A stretch of 64,000 bases of DNA, from contig NZ_CP031555.1 in the NCBI RefSeq assembly GCF_003403095.1, positions 4,094,001-4,158,000 on the forward strand, written 5' to 3'. The notes under the pieces were generated by a model, which did no database searches, had not been told where the DNA came from, and saw only the letters and a list, made by a program, of their open reading frames with translations. Positions within the stretch are counted from its first letter, which is position 1; each line of letters opens with the position of its first letter. Positions 25,012-31,941 of this stretch are shown here, in pieces. The position numbers were made by a program, and so were the translations under genes. The DNA comes from Thalassospira indica (GTDB lineage Bacteria > Pseudomonadota > Alphaproteobacteria > Rhodospirillales > Thalassospiraceae).

Positions 25012-25097
25012 TGGTGCCCCCGGGGAGAATCGAACTCCCACTCACAAAGTGAAACAGATTTTGAGTCTGCCGCGTCTACCAATTCCGCCACAGGGGC
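25012..25097 (-). tRNA. tRNA-Leu (anticodon CAA)
   Basis: An 86-nt class II tRNA read on the minus strand with an encoded CCA end (25014-25012). The acceptor stem GCCCCTG pairs with CGGGGGC (one G-U pair). The anticodon loop is CTCAAAA with anticodon CAA. There is a long variable arm, and a T loop containing TTCGATT. The anticodon reads UUG leucine codons. Confidence 0.95.
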
Positions 25098-25313
25098 AGG
25101 CAATTCGGGTGCGTGTGCGCACCCTCCATCAACGGGCGGGATAATAGCCGTAAATTTCGCCGGGTCAATGGGGCTTTGTGCAAAAATACGTCTGCGTAGA
25201 TACGGACAAACTGCGCCATTGCGATTGCCGGCAAAATGCGGTTTGATCTGGCCTGTTTTCAAGGCCAAGCGCCGCTCCCCAAATCGCAGACAACATGACA
25301 AGGCGCTATTGCC

Positions 25314-25901
25314 GTGATCCGCAGCCTCTATGACTGGACCATGAACCTTGCCGGCCACCGCCATGCCGGCTTGGCCCTGTTTTTCATTGCAGCGATTGAA
25401 AGCTCTGTCTTTCCGATTCCGCCTGACATTCTGCTGATCCCGATGATCATTGCCGCCCCCACGCGCGCCTGGCGCTATGCGCTGATTTGCTTGGTTGGGT
25501 CGGTCCTTGGCGGACTTGTGGGATACGGTATCGGCTTCTTCCTGTTTGAAACGGTCGGACAGCCTGTGTTGGAGCTTTATGGCTATGCCGACAAGTTTGA
25601 TCAGTTCCGCGACTATTATAATGATTGGGGTGCCTGGGCGGTGTTCATTGCCGGTGTCACGCCATTCCCCTACAAGGTGATCACCATCCTGTCGGGTGTG
25701 ACCGCACTTGACCCGGTTGTCTTTACGCTCGCATCGATCTTGGCGCGCGGATTGCGATTCTTTGTCATTGCCGCCCTGATCTGGAAATTCGGCCCTGTCA
25801 TCCGCGACTTCATCGAACGTCGACTGGGCCTCGTTTTCACCATATTTATCGTGGTTCTTGTCGGTGGATTTGCCGCGATCAAACTGATCCCGCATGGGTG
25901 A
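25314..25901 (+). CDS. DedA/YqaA-family inner-membrane protein
   Basis: A 195-residue membrane protein with a VTT/SNARE-associated-like domain. The start is GTG 25314 with AAGG upstream. The motif FFIAAIESSVFPIPPDILLIPMI and the later GAWAVFIAGVTPFPYKVITILSG are typical of YqaA proteins. Relatives are linked to lipid-carrier flipping and membrane homeostasis, but the function of this one is not established. DsbB follows 43 bp downstream, probably in the same transcript. Confidence 0.87.
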   Translation: MIRSLYDWTMNLAGHRHAGLALFFIAAIESSVFPIPPDILLIPMIIAAPTRAWRYALICLVGSVLGGLVGYGIGFFLFETVGQPVLELYGYADKFDQFRDYYNDWGAWAVFIAGVTPFPYKVITILSGVTALDPVVFTLASILARGLRFFVIAALIWKFGPVIRDFIERRLGLVFTIFIVVLVGGFAAIKLIPHG

Positions 25902-25944
25902 CCCGACACCAAATTCTTATGCACGCCAATAAACGGACCAACTG

Positions 25945-26451
25945 ATGTTCAATTTGCTGCGCCCACGCTTTATCCCGGCCTTTCCGCCCCTTGCCCTGCT
26001 GCTGGTTTCAGCAGGCAGCATCGGCTTTGCGTTTTACGCGCAATATGTCCAGAAGCTGCTTCCCTGCGTGCTGTGTCTGTATCAGCGTGTGCCGTTTTAT
26101 GTGGTTGCCGGTCTTTCGATCATTGCGCTGTTGCTGATCCGCTTTCCTGCCGCCGCACGGGCAGTGGTTTATCTTTGTGCTGCGACCTTTGCTGTCGGAA
26201 CGGCGATCGCGTTTTACCACGTTGGTGTTCAGGAATTGTGGTGGGAAGGCCCTGCCATGTGTGGAGGGGTGCAAAGCGGTGCCGCATCCGTGGCAGATCT
26301 CAAGGCACAACTTATGGCGCAACCGATCATTCGCTGTGACAAGATCGACTGGACCCTGTTTGGCATCACCATGCCAACTGTCAATGTGTTCTTCTCGGCA
26401 GCACTCACTGTTTTCTGCCTGATCGCACCGTCGCGCTGGATGAAGAAATAA
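25945..26451 (+). CDS. dsbB: Disulfide bond formation protein B
   Basis: A four-helix inner-membrane quinone reductase that reoxidises DsbA, 168 residues. The first redox pair is CVLC in LLPCVLCLYQRVPFY. The second periplasmic pair is Cys in PAMCGG and Cys in IIRCDKIDW, as expected. Arg after the CxxC helix region (LYQR) matches the quinone-proximal Arg of DsbB. A terminator follows. Confidence 0.93.
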   Translation: MFNLLRPRFIPAFPPLALLLVSAGSIGFAFYAQYVQKLLPCVLCLYQRVPFYVVAGLSIIALLLIRFPAAARAVVYLCAATFAVGTAIAFYHVGVQELWWEGPAMCGGVQSGAASVADLKAQLMAQPIIRCDKIDWTLFGITMPTVNVFFSAALTVFCLIAPSRWMKK

Positions 26452-26490
26452 CCGCGAACACCTTCGACGCTGCTGAAGCCAAGCCTCACA

Positions 26491-26520
26491 AAACCCGTCT
26501 GACACGTCAGGCGGGTTTTT
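26491..26520 (+). terminator. Terminator after dsbB
   Basis: AAACCCGTCTGAC pairs with GTCAGGCGGGTTT (one G-U pair), followed by TT. It lies 40 bp after the dsbB stop codon. Confidence 0.85.
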
Positions 26521-26581
26521 GCATTTCCAAAGGTCGCCTTTTGCGCGAACAATTGCTCAGAAATGTGACAATTCTTCGCAT

Positions 26582-26601
26582 GATAATGAGAATTGTTATT
26601 G
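26582..26601 (+). promoter_or_regulatory. Fur-box-like site upstream of AraC regulator
   Basis: GATAATGAGAATTGTTATTG matches the 19-bp consensus GATAATGATAATCATTATC at 15 positions. It overlaps a possible -10 (GAGAAT) paired with GTGACA at 26565-26570. Iron-dependent repression of the regulator is the natural reading, supported by the TonB receptor downstream. Confidence 0.75.
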
Positions 26602-26675
26602 TTTGCAGAAAATTCCCGGTTATATTGAGACCCATTCGCACCATAAGTTCCGACTGTACAAAGGACCCGATTGTC

Positions 26676-27572
26676 GTGAGCGCCATGGCATTCCATCCGC
26701 ATATGAACAGCCACATCGAAGGTATTTCGCTTCTTGATGACCTGCGGTTCCGTCGCTGGAACACTGCCATTTCCGATTTATGGCATGTGGAATGTGAAGC
26801 TGAGGCTGGGGGAACCTACATTTCGCAAGCCCCCCGTCTGGTGGCGATCCTTGATTGCGTGGGCGATGGGCGTATCAACGTCCGTTCCTCAGATGACGCA
26901 GCAGGTCAGCAACGTCGCGGCAAAGGATGCCTGTCCTATATCCCGGCCGGGATGGAGGTCTCATCCGAGGTTTTCGGCGCGTGTCGCCTGCGTCATCTTG
27001 ATATCCATCTTGATGTCGACGCACTTGAAAACAGTATGGGCGCTCCGATTGACCGCGCGACCCTGGAAACACCGCGCATCGGTTTTTGCGATCCGCGCAT
27101 CAATACGCTGGTCCGGTTGCTGGCCGACGACCTGCAAAGCGATCACCCAAGCCCGCAGATCTATGGCGAAGGTTTGATCAGCGCGCTGACCGCAGCCCTG
27201 CTGCAACCGCGCCAAGCCAATGAACCGCAACGCAAACGCGGCAAACTGGCACCGTACCATTTGCGCAAGTCGGTCGACTATATCGAACAGAATTGTGGAC
27301 GCACCATCCGCCTTGATGAACTGGCACAGCTGACGGGCTTGTCGCAGTCCTATTTCTGTTCAGCCTTTCGCGAAAGTACGGGCATGCCGCCGCAACAGTG
27401 GCAAATGAAAGCGCGGGTAGAACGTGCCAAGAACCTGCTAAAAGATGCCGATACCCCACTTGCCTCGGTCGCCCTTCGGGTCGGCTTTGCCGATCAGGCG
27501 CACCTGACGCGCGTATTCCGCAAGATCGTTGGCACCACGCCCGGCGCCTGGCGCAAGGAACAGTTCGCGTAA
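26676..27572 (+). CDS. AraC-family regulator of siderophore uptake
   Basis: A transcription factor of about 298 residues, with two helix-turn-helix motifs at the C-terminus (IRLDELAQLTGLSQSYFCSAFRE and PLASVALRVGFADQAHLTRVFR) and a ligand-sensing N-terminal region. The frame is open back to 26541, but that stretch contains the Fur-like box and promoter, so I place the start at GTG 26676 (AAGGA upstream) with ATG 26685 as the alternative. It resembles PchR-type regulators that sense the siderophore itself. The TonB-dependent receptor gene follows after 147 bp. Confidence 0.87.
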   Translation: MSAMAFHPHMNSHIEGISLLDDLRFRRWNTAISDLWHVECEAEAGGTYISQAPRLVAILDCVGDGRINVRSSDDAAGQQRRGKGCLSYIPAGMEVSSEVFGACRLRHLDIHLDVDALENSMGAPIDRATLETPRIGFCDPRINTLVRLLADDLQSDHPSPQIYGEGLISALTAALLQPRQANEPQRKRGKLAPYHLRKSVDYIEQNCGRTIRLDELAQLTGLSQSYFCSAFRESTGMPPQQWQMKARVERAKNLLKDADTPLASVALRVGFADQAHLTRVFRKIVGTTPGAWRKEQFA

Positions 27573-27580
27573 CTTAAGCC

Positions 27581-27616
27581 AAATTCCGTTCAATACGCCG
27601 AAATCCGGTTCAATAT
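27581..27616 (+). promoter_or_regulatory. Direct repeats, probable AraC-regulator binding sites
   Basis: AAATTCCGTTCAATAC (27581-27596) and AAATCCGGTTCAATAT (27601-27616) agree at 13 of 16 positions and repeat with a 20-bp period, placing both on one face of the helix. They lie 104-139 bp upstream of the receptor start. Tandem direct repeats are the usual site type for AraC-family activators. Confidence 0.65.
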
Positions 27617-27719
27617 TCCATCCCCCACCGCGTGATATCGAGTGGCCATCATCATAGATGGCCCGCCGGTTCCCGCCCGACAGGTCGTCGTCAAAGACAA
27701 CCGATACAGGGAATCCCAA

Positions 27720-29900
27720 ATGCGTTTTACAGGACAGAAATTGTCTTCAACCCTTTTGCTGGGTACGGCACTGGCGCTGGTTTTTGCCGCCCCGAATTAT
27801 GCACTGGCGCAGTCCGCAGATGACGCGACAGCGAGCGAAGGCGAAACCACCGAAGCATTGATCATCGAAGGCGAAGCAACGGTCGAGGCCGGCGACCCGA
27901 CCCCACCGGTTTATGTCGGCGGACAGGTTGCCACGGGTACCCGACTTGGTGCCTTTGGCAACAAGGACACGATGGATACACCGATTGCAGCCACTGGTTA
28001 CACCAGTGAGCTGATCAAGAACCAGCAGGCACGCGATATTTCCGATGTGATGGATAACGACCCATCGGTGATCAATACCAACGGGTTCGGTACCTTCGCC
28101 AACCGTTTTACCATTCGCGGCTTTGACCTGACAGCCGATGACGTCTCAATTGATGGGCTTTACGGCACCGCACCGCGTCAGTCGGTTGCCCTTGAAATGT
28201 TCGACCGTGTCGAAGTGGTCAAAGGCGCATCTGGCTTCTTGAATGGCATGGCACCTTCTTCTGGTGGCTTGGGCGGCAACATCAACCTTGTCCCGAAACG
28301 TGCCGGTGACGATCCGGTCACCAGCTTCACCGGCAGCTATGGCGCAACCAGTGAGGTTGGGGGGCATTTTGATTTTGGCCGTCGCTTTGGTTCCGACGAT
28401 CAGTTCGGGGTCCGCACAAACGTCTTGCACCGGGCAGGCGAAGCATCCATCGAAAATGAAGATCGTGAGACGTCGCTTGGTTCAATCGCGCTCGATTACC
28501 GCGGCGATGACACTCGGGTCACGTTCGATGCAGCGATTAACAAGCTGAGTGTTGAAGAAGGCCGCCCAACAGTTAGGGCAAACAATCTGACCTCAATGCT
28601 TGATGCACCGTCCGGTTCGCATAACTTTGCCGCCGCTGGCACTTATAGTGATCTTGAGGACAAGTTCGCACAGGTGCGCTTCGAGTATGACGCAACCGAA
28701 AGCACGATGCTTTATACCGCCATTGGCGCACATACCACTGACGAAGACAGTGATTTTTCATCCGTCACCTTAACCAGCACGGATGGATCGGGCGATTTTG
28801 GCAGATTCGCGACAGTTTATGAACGCGAAGATGTCAGTGGTGTTGCAGGCATCCGTCAGGAGTTTGAAACCGGACCGGTTAAGCACGAACTCAATGCCGG
28901 AACCACCGCAATGTGGCAGGAAGCAAGGACAAACTGGGATTTCGGCACATCTGTTGCCGGTAACATCTATAACAGCGGCCCATCCAACATCGTATTTGGC
29001 GACCCCGGGGACGCCAATCTCAGCTCACATACAATCCTGACAAGCTATTTCCTGGCCGATACGGTGAGCTTCTTTGATGACAACATCCACCTGACCGGTG
29101 GTGTTCGTCGTCAGAACGTCAAATCGCGTGGTTACGACAGACTAACCGGCGCCAAGAACTCCAACTATGACTCCTCGACCAATTCACCGATGCTCGGCTT
29201 CGTTGGCAATGTGACCGATCAGATCACGGTTTATGCCAATTATATCGAAGGTCTGGAGGCCGGAAAAACCGTGACGGAGGCGACTGCAACCAACCGAGGT
29301 GAAACGTTAGCACCGTACACGACTGAGCAAATGGAGGTCGGCGCGAAGTTTGACTTCGGCACCTTTGGAGGCGGCATTGCCGTGTTCCAGGCTGAGAAAC
29401 CATCGGCGTTTCTTAATAGCAGCAACCTCTATACCACCGATGGTGAGCAGCGAAACCGTGGTCTTGAGCTGACGGCCTTTGGTGAACCAATTATTGGCAC
29501 CCGCATTCTGGGTGGCATCACCTTTATCGACGCCGAACTGACCAAAACCGAGAATGGCACCAATAACGGCAATACGGCACCCGGCGTTCCGGAATATCAG
29601 GCAACCCTTGGTGCGGAATATGATTTGCCGTTCCTTGATGGTGCGACAGTTGGTGGACGCCTGATCCATACCGCCGCGCAATACGTTAACACCGCCAACA
29701 CGGTTGAAATCCCGTCCTGGACGCGATTTGACGTGAGCGCGCGTTACGTGACCGAGCTTTATGACTATCCGGTCACCTTCCGTGCAAATGTCGAAAACCT
29801 GACCGATAATGACTATTGGGAAACTGCCAGCACGGAAACCAGCTATATGACCGTAGGCAAGCCGCTTACAGCGATATTCTCGCTTACGGCAGATTTCTGA
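27720..29900 (+). CDS. TonB-dependent siderophore receptor
   Basis: An outer-membrane receptor of 726 residues. The start ATG 27720 is preceded by AGGGA and gives a signal peptide ending near YALAQ; upstream in-frame codons are rejected. The plug domain shows DISDVMDNDPSVINTNGFG, FTIRGFDLTADDVSIDGLYG and FDRVEVVKGASGFLNGM, typical of FhuA/FoxA-like ferric-siderophore receptors. The protein ends in Phe (FSLTADF), as expected for the barrel assembly signal. It is probably activated by the AraC regulator under iron limitation. The siderophore is unknown and no biosynthetic genes are nearby, so a xenosiderophore is possible. Confidence 0.93.
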   Translation: MRFTGQKLSSTLLLGTALALVFAAPNYALAQSADDATASEGETTEALIIEGEATVEAGDPTPPVYVGGQVATGTRLGAFGNKDTMDTPIAATGYTSELIKNQQARDISDVMDNDPSVINTNGFGTFANRFTIRGFDLTADDVSIDGLYGTAPRQSVALEMFDRVEVVKGASGFLNGMAPSSGGLGGNINLVPKRAGDDPVTSFTGSYGATSEVGGHFDFGRRFGSDDQFGVRTNVLHRAGEASIENEDRETSLGSIALDYRGDDTRVTFDAAINKLSVEEGRPTVRANNLTSMLDAPSGSHNFAAAGTYSDLEDKFAQVRFEYDATESTMLYTAIGAHTTDEDSDFSSVTLTSTDGSGDFGRFATVYEREDVSGVAGIRQEFETGPVKHELNAGTTAMWQEARTNWDFGTSVAGNIYNSGPSNIVFGDPGDANLSSHTILTSYFLADTVSFFDDNIHLTGGVRRQNVKSRGYDRLTGAKNSNYDSSTNSPMLGFVGNVTDQITVYANYIEGLEAGKTVTEATATNRGETLAPYTTEQMEVGAKFDFGTFGGGIAVFQAEKPSAFLNSSNLYTTDGEQRNRGLELTAFGEPIIGTRILGGITFIDAELTKTENGTNNGNTAPGVPEYQATLGAEYDLPFLDGATVGGRLIHTAAQYVNTANTVEIPSWTRFDVSARYVTELYDYPVTFRANVENLTDNDYWETASTETSYMTVGKPLTAIFSLTADF

Positions 29901-29936
29901 TCCTCTGAGGTTTCTCGCACTGAGAAGACCAAAAAC

Positions 29937-29971
29937 AAAAAGCCGACGGTGATATCGCCGTCGGCTTTTTT
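29937..29971 (+). terminator. Terminator after the siderophore receptor, probably bidirectional
   Basis: AGCCGACGGT pairs with GCCGTCGGCT (one G-U pair) around GATATC, flanked by an A-run and a T-run. It lies between convergent genes. Confidence 0.92.
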
Positions 29972-30002
29972 ATTGGCTCTATAGCGGGCTGAAACCAGCT
30001 GC

Positions 30003-30569
30003 TTAGAAATCGTATTCCAGTTCGGTATCCCAGTATAAAAAATCCCGCCAACTTTCGTGAAGATAGTTTGGCGGGAAACGGCGTCCTGTGGTCTGGAGTT
30101 CGTGCATCGAGGGCTGTCCCGGCGTCCTGCGCAGTCGCAGGCCCGCCTCGCGCACCGATCGACTGCCCTTAAACAGGTTGCAGTCCGAACAGGCTGTGAC
30201 GATGTTTTCCCAATTGGTGCGCCCACCGCGTGCGCGCGGGATCACATGATCAAAGGTCAGTTCATTTGTCGGCAGGCGGTCACCGCAATACTGACAGGAA
30301 AATTCATCACGCAAAAAGACGTTAAACCGGGTGAAGGCCGGGCTGCTTTTGAGCGGGACATACTCCTTGAGCGAGATGACACTCGGCAGGCGCATTTTAA
30401 AGGAAGGAGAACGTACTTCGCGGTCGTATTCGGACAGAACATCGACGCGTTCAAGAAAGACTGCCTTGAGCGTATCCTGCCATGACCAAAGAGATAGCGG
30501 GAAGTAGCTCAACGGCCGAAAATCGGCGTTAAGAACAAGTGCCGGACACGCATTGGGCGATAAATGCAT
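30003..30569 (-). CDS. HNH endonuclease-domain protein
   Basis: A 188-residue protein with a C-terminal HNH nuclease domain. Zinc-knuckle pairs CQYC and CSDC flank the catalytic LTFDHVIPRARGG and NWENIV. The N-terminal 80 residues (LVLNADFRPLSYFPLSLWSWQDT) are typical of a widely conserved chromosomal HNH family of unknown physiological role, not of intron-encoded homing enzymes. It is a single gene facing the receptor terminator. Confidence 0.9.
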   Translation of the reverse strand: MHLSPNACPALVLNADFRPLSYFPLSLWSWQDTLKAVFLERVDVLSEYDREVRSPSFKMRLPSVISLKEYVPLKSSPAFTRFNVFLRDEFSCQYCGDRLPTNELTFDHVIPRARGGRTNWENIVTACSDCNLFKGSRSVREAGLRLRRTPGQPSMHELQTTGRRFPPNYLHESWRDFLYWDTELEYDF

Positions 30570-30857
30570 ACCATCCGCTCCACCGTGTTTACCGAGTCGC
30601 TTGCCTTATTTAGCAGGTCCGGGAATCGCTGTTGATGAACATATCATGACGTTTCACCAAACCGGGCGACACGGCGACGTAAACCACTGATAGAGCAAAG
30701 TATAGAGCAAATTTCCAAAAGCGCAAAGCTCGTGTTCTGCCGAGTCGCGTTTATTGAGACAGTACCCTTGCGTAGCCCAAGGAACCCTTGGAGAACTGCA
30801 GTACGGCACGGCGCAAAAAAAGCCGCCCGACGATATCTGGCAGCCTGTCTGGAGCCG
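30570..30857. other. Intergenic region, no gene seen
   Basis: The stretch between the HNH gene start and the L28 terminator holds only short open frames without ribosome sites. It should contain the HNH promoter reading leftwards; I could not identify a convincing one. Confidence 0.45.
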
Positions 30858-30890
30858 AAAAAACGAAAGGCCCGCTAAAAAGCGAGCCTT
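30858..30890 (-). terminator. Terminator of rpmB
   Basis: On the minus strand AAGGCTCGCT pairs with AGCGGGCCTT (one G-U pair) around TTTT, followed by TCGTTTTTT. It begins 33 bp past the rpmB stop codon. Confidence 0.85.
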
Positions 30891-30922
30891 CGTAAATTCT
30901 GTCTGTAAAGCAGAAGCCTTAA

Positions 30923-31216
30923 TTAGGCAGCTTTTGCTTCAACAGCTTTGGCGACCTGGCGTTTGATTTTCACCAAATCTGCCGGCAGCTTTGCATTTGC
31001 AGTGCTGAGCAGATACGCATCCAGACCACCACGTTTTTCGATGGTGCGGACAGCATTGGTGGTCAGACGCAGACGCACCGAACGACCGAGCGACTCACTA
31101 AGCAGCGAGGTCGGCTGCAGGTTCGGGAGGAAACGACGTTTGGTACGATTGTGGGCGTGGCTCACATTCATGCCGACCAAAACGCCTTTGCCGGATACCG
31201 GGCAGCGACGTGCCAT
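30923..31216 (-). CDS. rpmB: 50S ribosomal protein L28
   Basis: A ribosomal large-subunit protein of 97 residues. The start MARRCPVSGKGVLVGMNVSHA at 31216 is the conserved N-terminus and follows AGGAGA; an upstream frame extension is rejected. The segment NRTKRRFLPNLQ and the Ala/Lys-rich C-terminus are typical of alphaproteobacterial L28. It is a single-gene transcript with a clear promoter and terminator. Confidence 0.96.
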   Translation of the reverse strand: MARRCPVSGKGVLVGMNVSHAHNRTKRRFLPNLQPTSLLSESLGRSVRLRLTTNAVRTIEKRGGLDAYLLSTANAKLPADLVKIKRQVAKAVEAKAA

Positions 31217-31256
31217 GACCTGATCTCCTGGTCTATAAATTCGCAAAAGGACGCTT

Positions 31257-31319
31257 GGCCTGAACATGCAGGCCCGCGCTTGGAAGCGGGTTATTACCGC
31301 CTCTAACCCATGCCGTCAA
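31257..31319 (-). promoter_or_regulatory. rpmB promoter and leader hairpin
   Basis: On the minus strand -35 TTGACG (31319-31314) and -10 TAATAA (31296-31291) are separated by exactly 17 bp, predicting a start near 31284. The leader then carries a perfect 6-bp hairpin (GGCCTG/CAGGCC, 31274-31257). A second stem (31273-31277 with 31286-31290) overlaps both the hairpin and the predicted start and would be only partly transcribed. Confidence 0.72.
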
Positions 31320-31664
31320 GCCTTCATCAACCGAAAACCGCGACAAAAACGCTTATCAGAGCTGTTTTGACGATAATCCTTAGTTTGTGCCGGTATTTGC
31401 CCAACTCAACCGCACGGAATCTGATGTTTTCCAAACCGGGGCGACAATAACAAAGACCCCATTTACAGGCAATTGCGCCATCCCGACACGATGCAAACAA
31501 TCGATTCTCTGTCTTTAATATAATAAGAGCACCCGGCTTCATGCCTGCAAAGGCCTTGGGGTCAATCTGTCGCGTTTATTGATACGGATCAAAACGCCTA
31601 CGCGCACAGCATGGTAGGTTCGACACCATGAGTTAAGAAATCCGTTTCGGGAGCATGACGGGAC
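31320..31664. other. Intergenic region upstream of a small membrane-protein gene
   Basis: No gene is supported. A TATAAT hexamer lies at 31519-31524 without a convincing -35 partner. A short minus-strand open frame (31327-31542) lacks a ribosome site and recognisable features. Confidence 0.4.
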
Positions 31665-31853
31665 ATGAAATCAGATAGCAAAGTTTCTCTGCCGCTTTTG
31701 GGCATTCTGCTGGTCGCTGTAATAGGCTTGGCGCTTTATCTTGCCGGTTATGTTCTTGCCGCGTTCGGCGTTCCGATCGCGTCCTTCTGGATTTATGTCG
31801 CGCTGGCGCTTGTGCCGGTCAGCTTCCTTGTTCTGATTGATTTTAGCCGCTGA
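31665..31853 (+). CDS. Small membrane protein of unknown function
   Basis: A 62-residue protein consisting almost entirely of two hydrophobic helices (about residues 9-34 and 39-58), with a charged N-terminus MKSDSK and ending in DFSR. A purine-rich GGGAG lies 12 bp before the ATG. A strong terminator 29 bp downstream supports a real single-gene transcript. I do not recognise the family. Confidence 0.6.
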   Translation: MKSDSKVSLPLLGILLVAVIGLALYLAGYVLAAFGVPIASFWIYVALALVPVSFLVLIDFSR

Positions 31854-31881
31854 TTCTGTCCCCCAGCAGAACAGGACTGTG

Positions 31882-31918
31882 AACGGCTTGCCACACTTGC
31901 GGCAGGCCGTTTTTTTTT
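31882..31918 (+). terminator. Terminator after the small membrane-protein gene
   Basis: AACGGCTTGCC pairs with GGCAGGCCGT (one G-U pair) and is followed by eight T. It lies close to the end of the converging GGDEF-EAL gene. Confidence 0.92.
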
Positions 31919-31941
31919 GCGCCAGTTTCAAAGAAACACCG

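Noticed and set aside
25012..25097. tRNA-Leu considered as an integration site for a genomic island
   Set aside because: I saw no partial tRNA repeat elsewhere in the window and no integrase next to it, so nothing supports insertion here.
24897..25895. A 332-codon open frame on the minus strand
   Set aside because: It runs straight through tRNA-Leu and antisense to the DedA/YqaA-like gene. Highly charged, repetitive shadow composition.
30003..30569. HNH gene considered as a mobile homing endonuclease or defence nuclease
   Set aside because: The N-terminal region fits a broadly conserved single-copy chromosomal family, there is no intron, intein, toxin or methylase partner, and the gene context is housekeeping.
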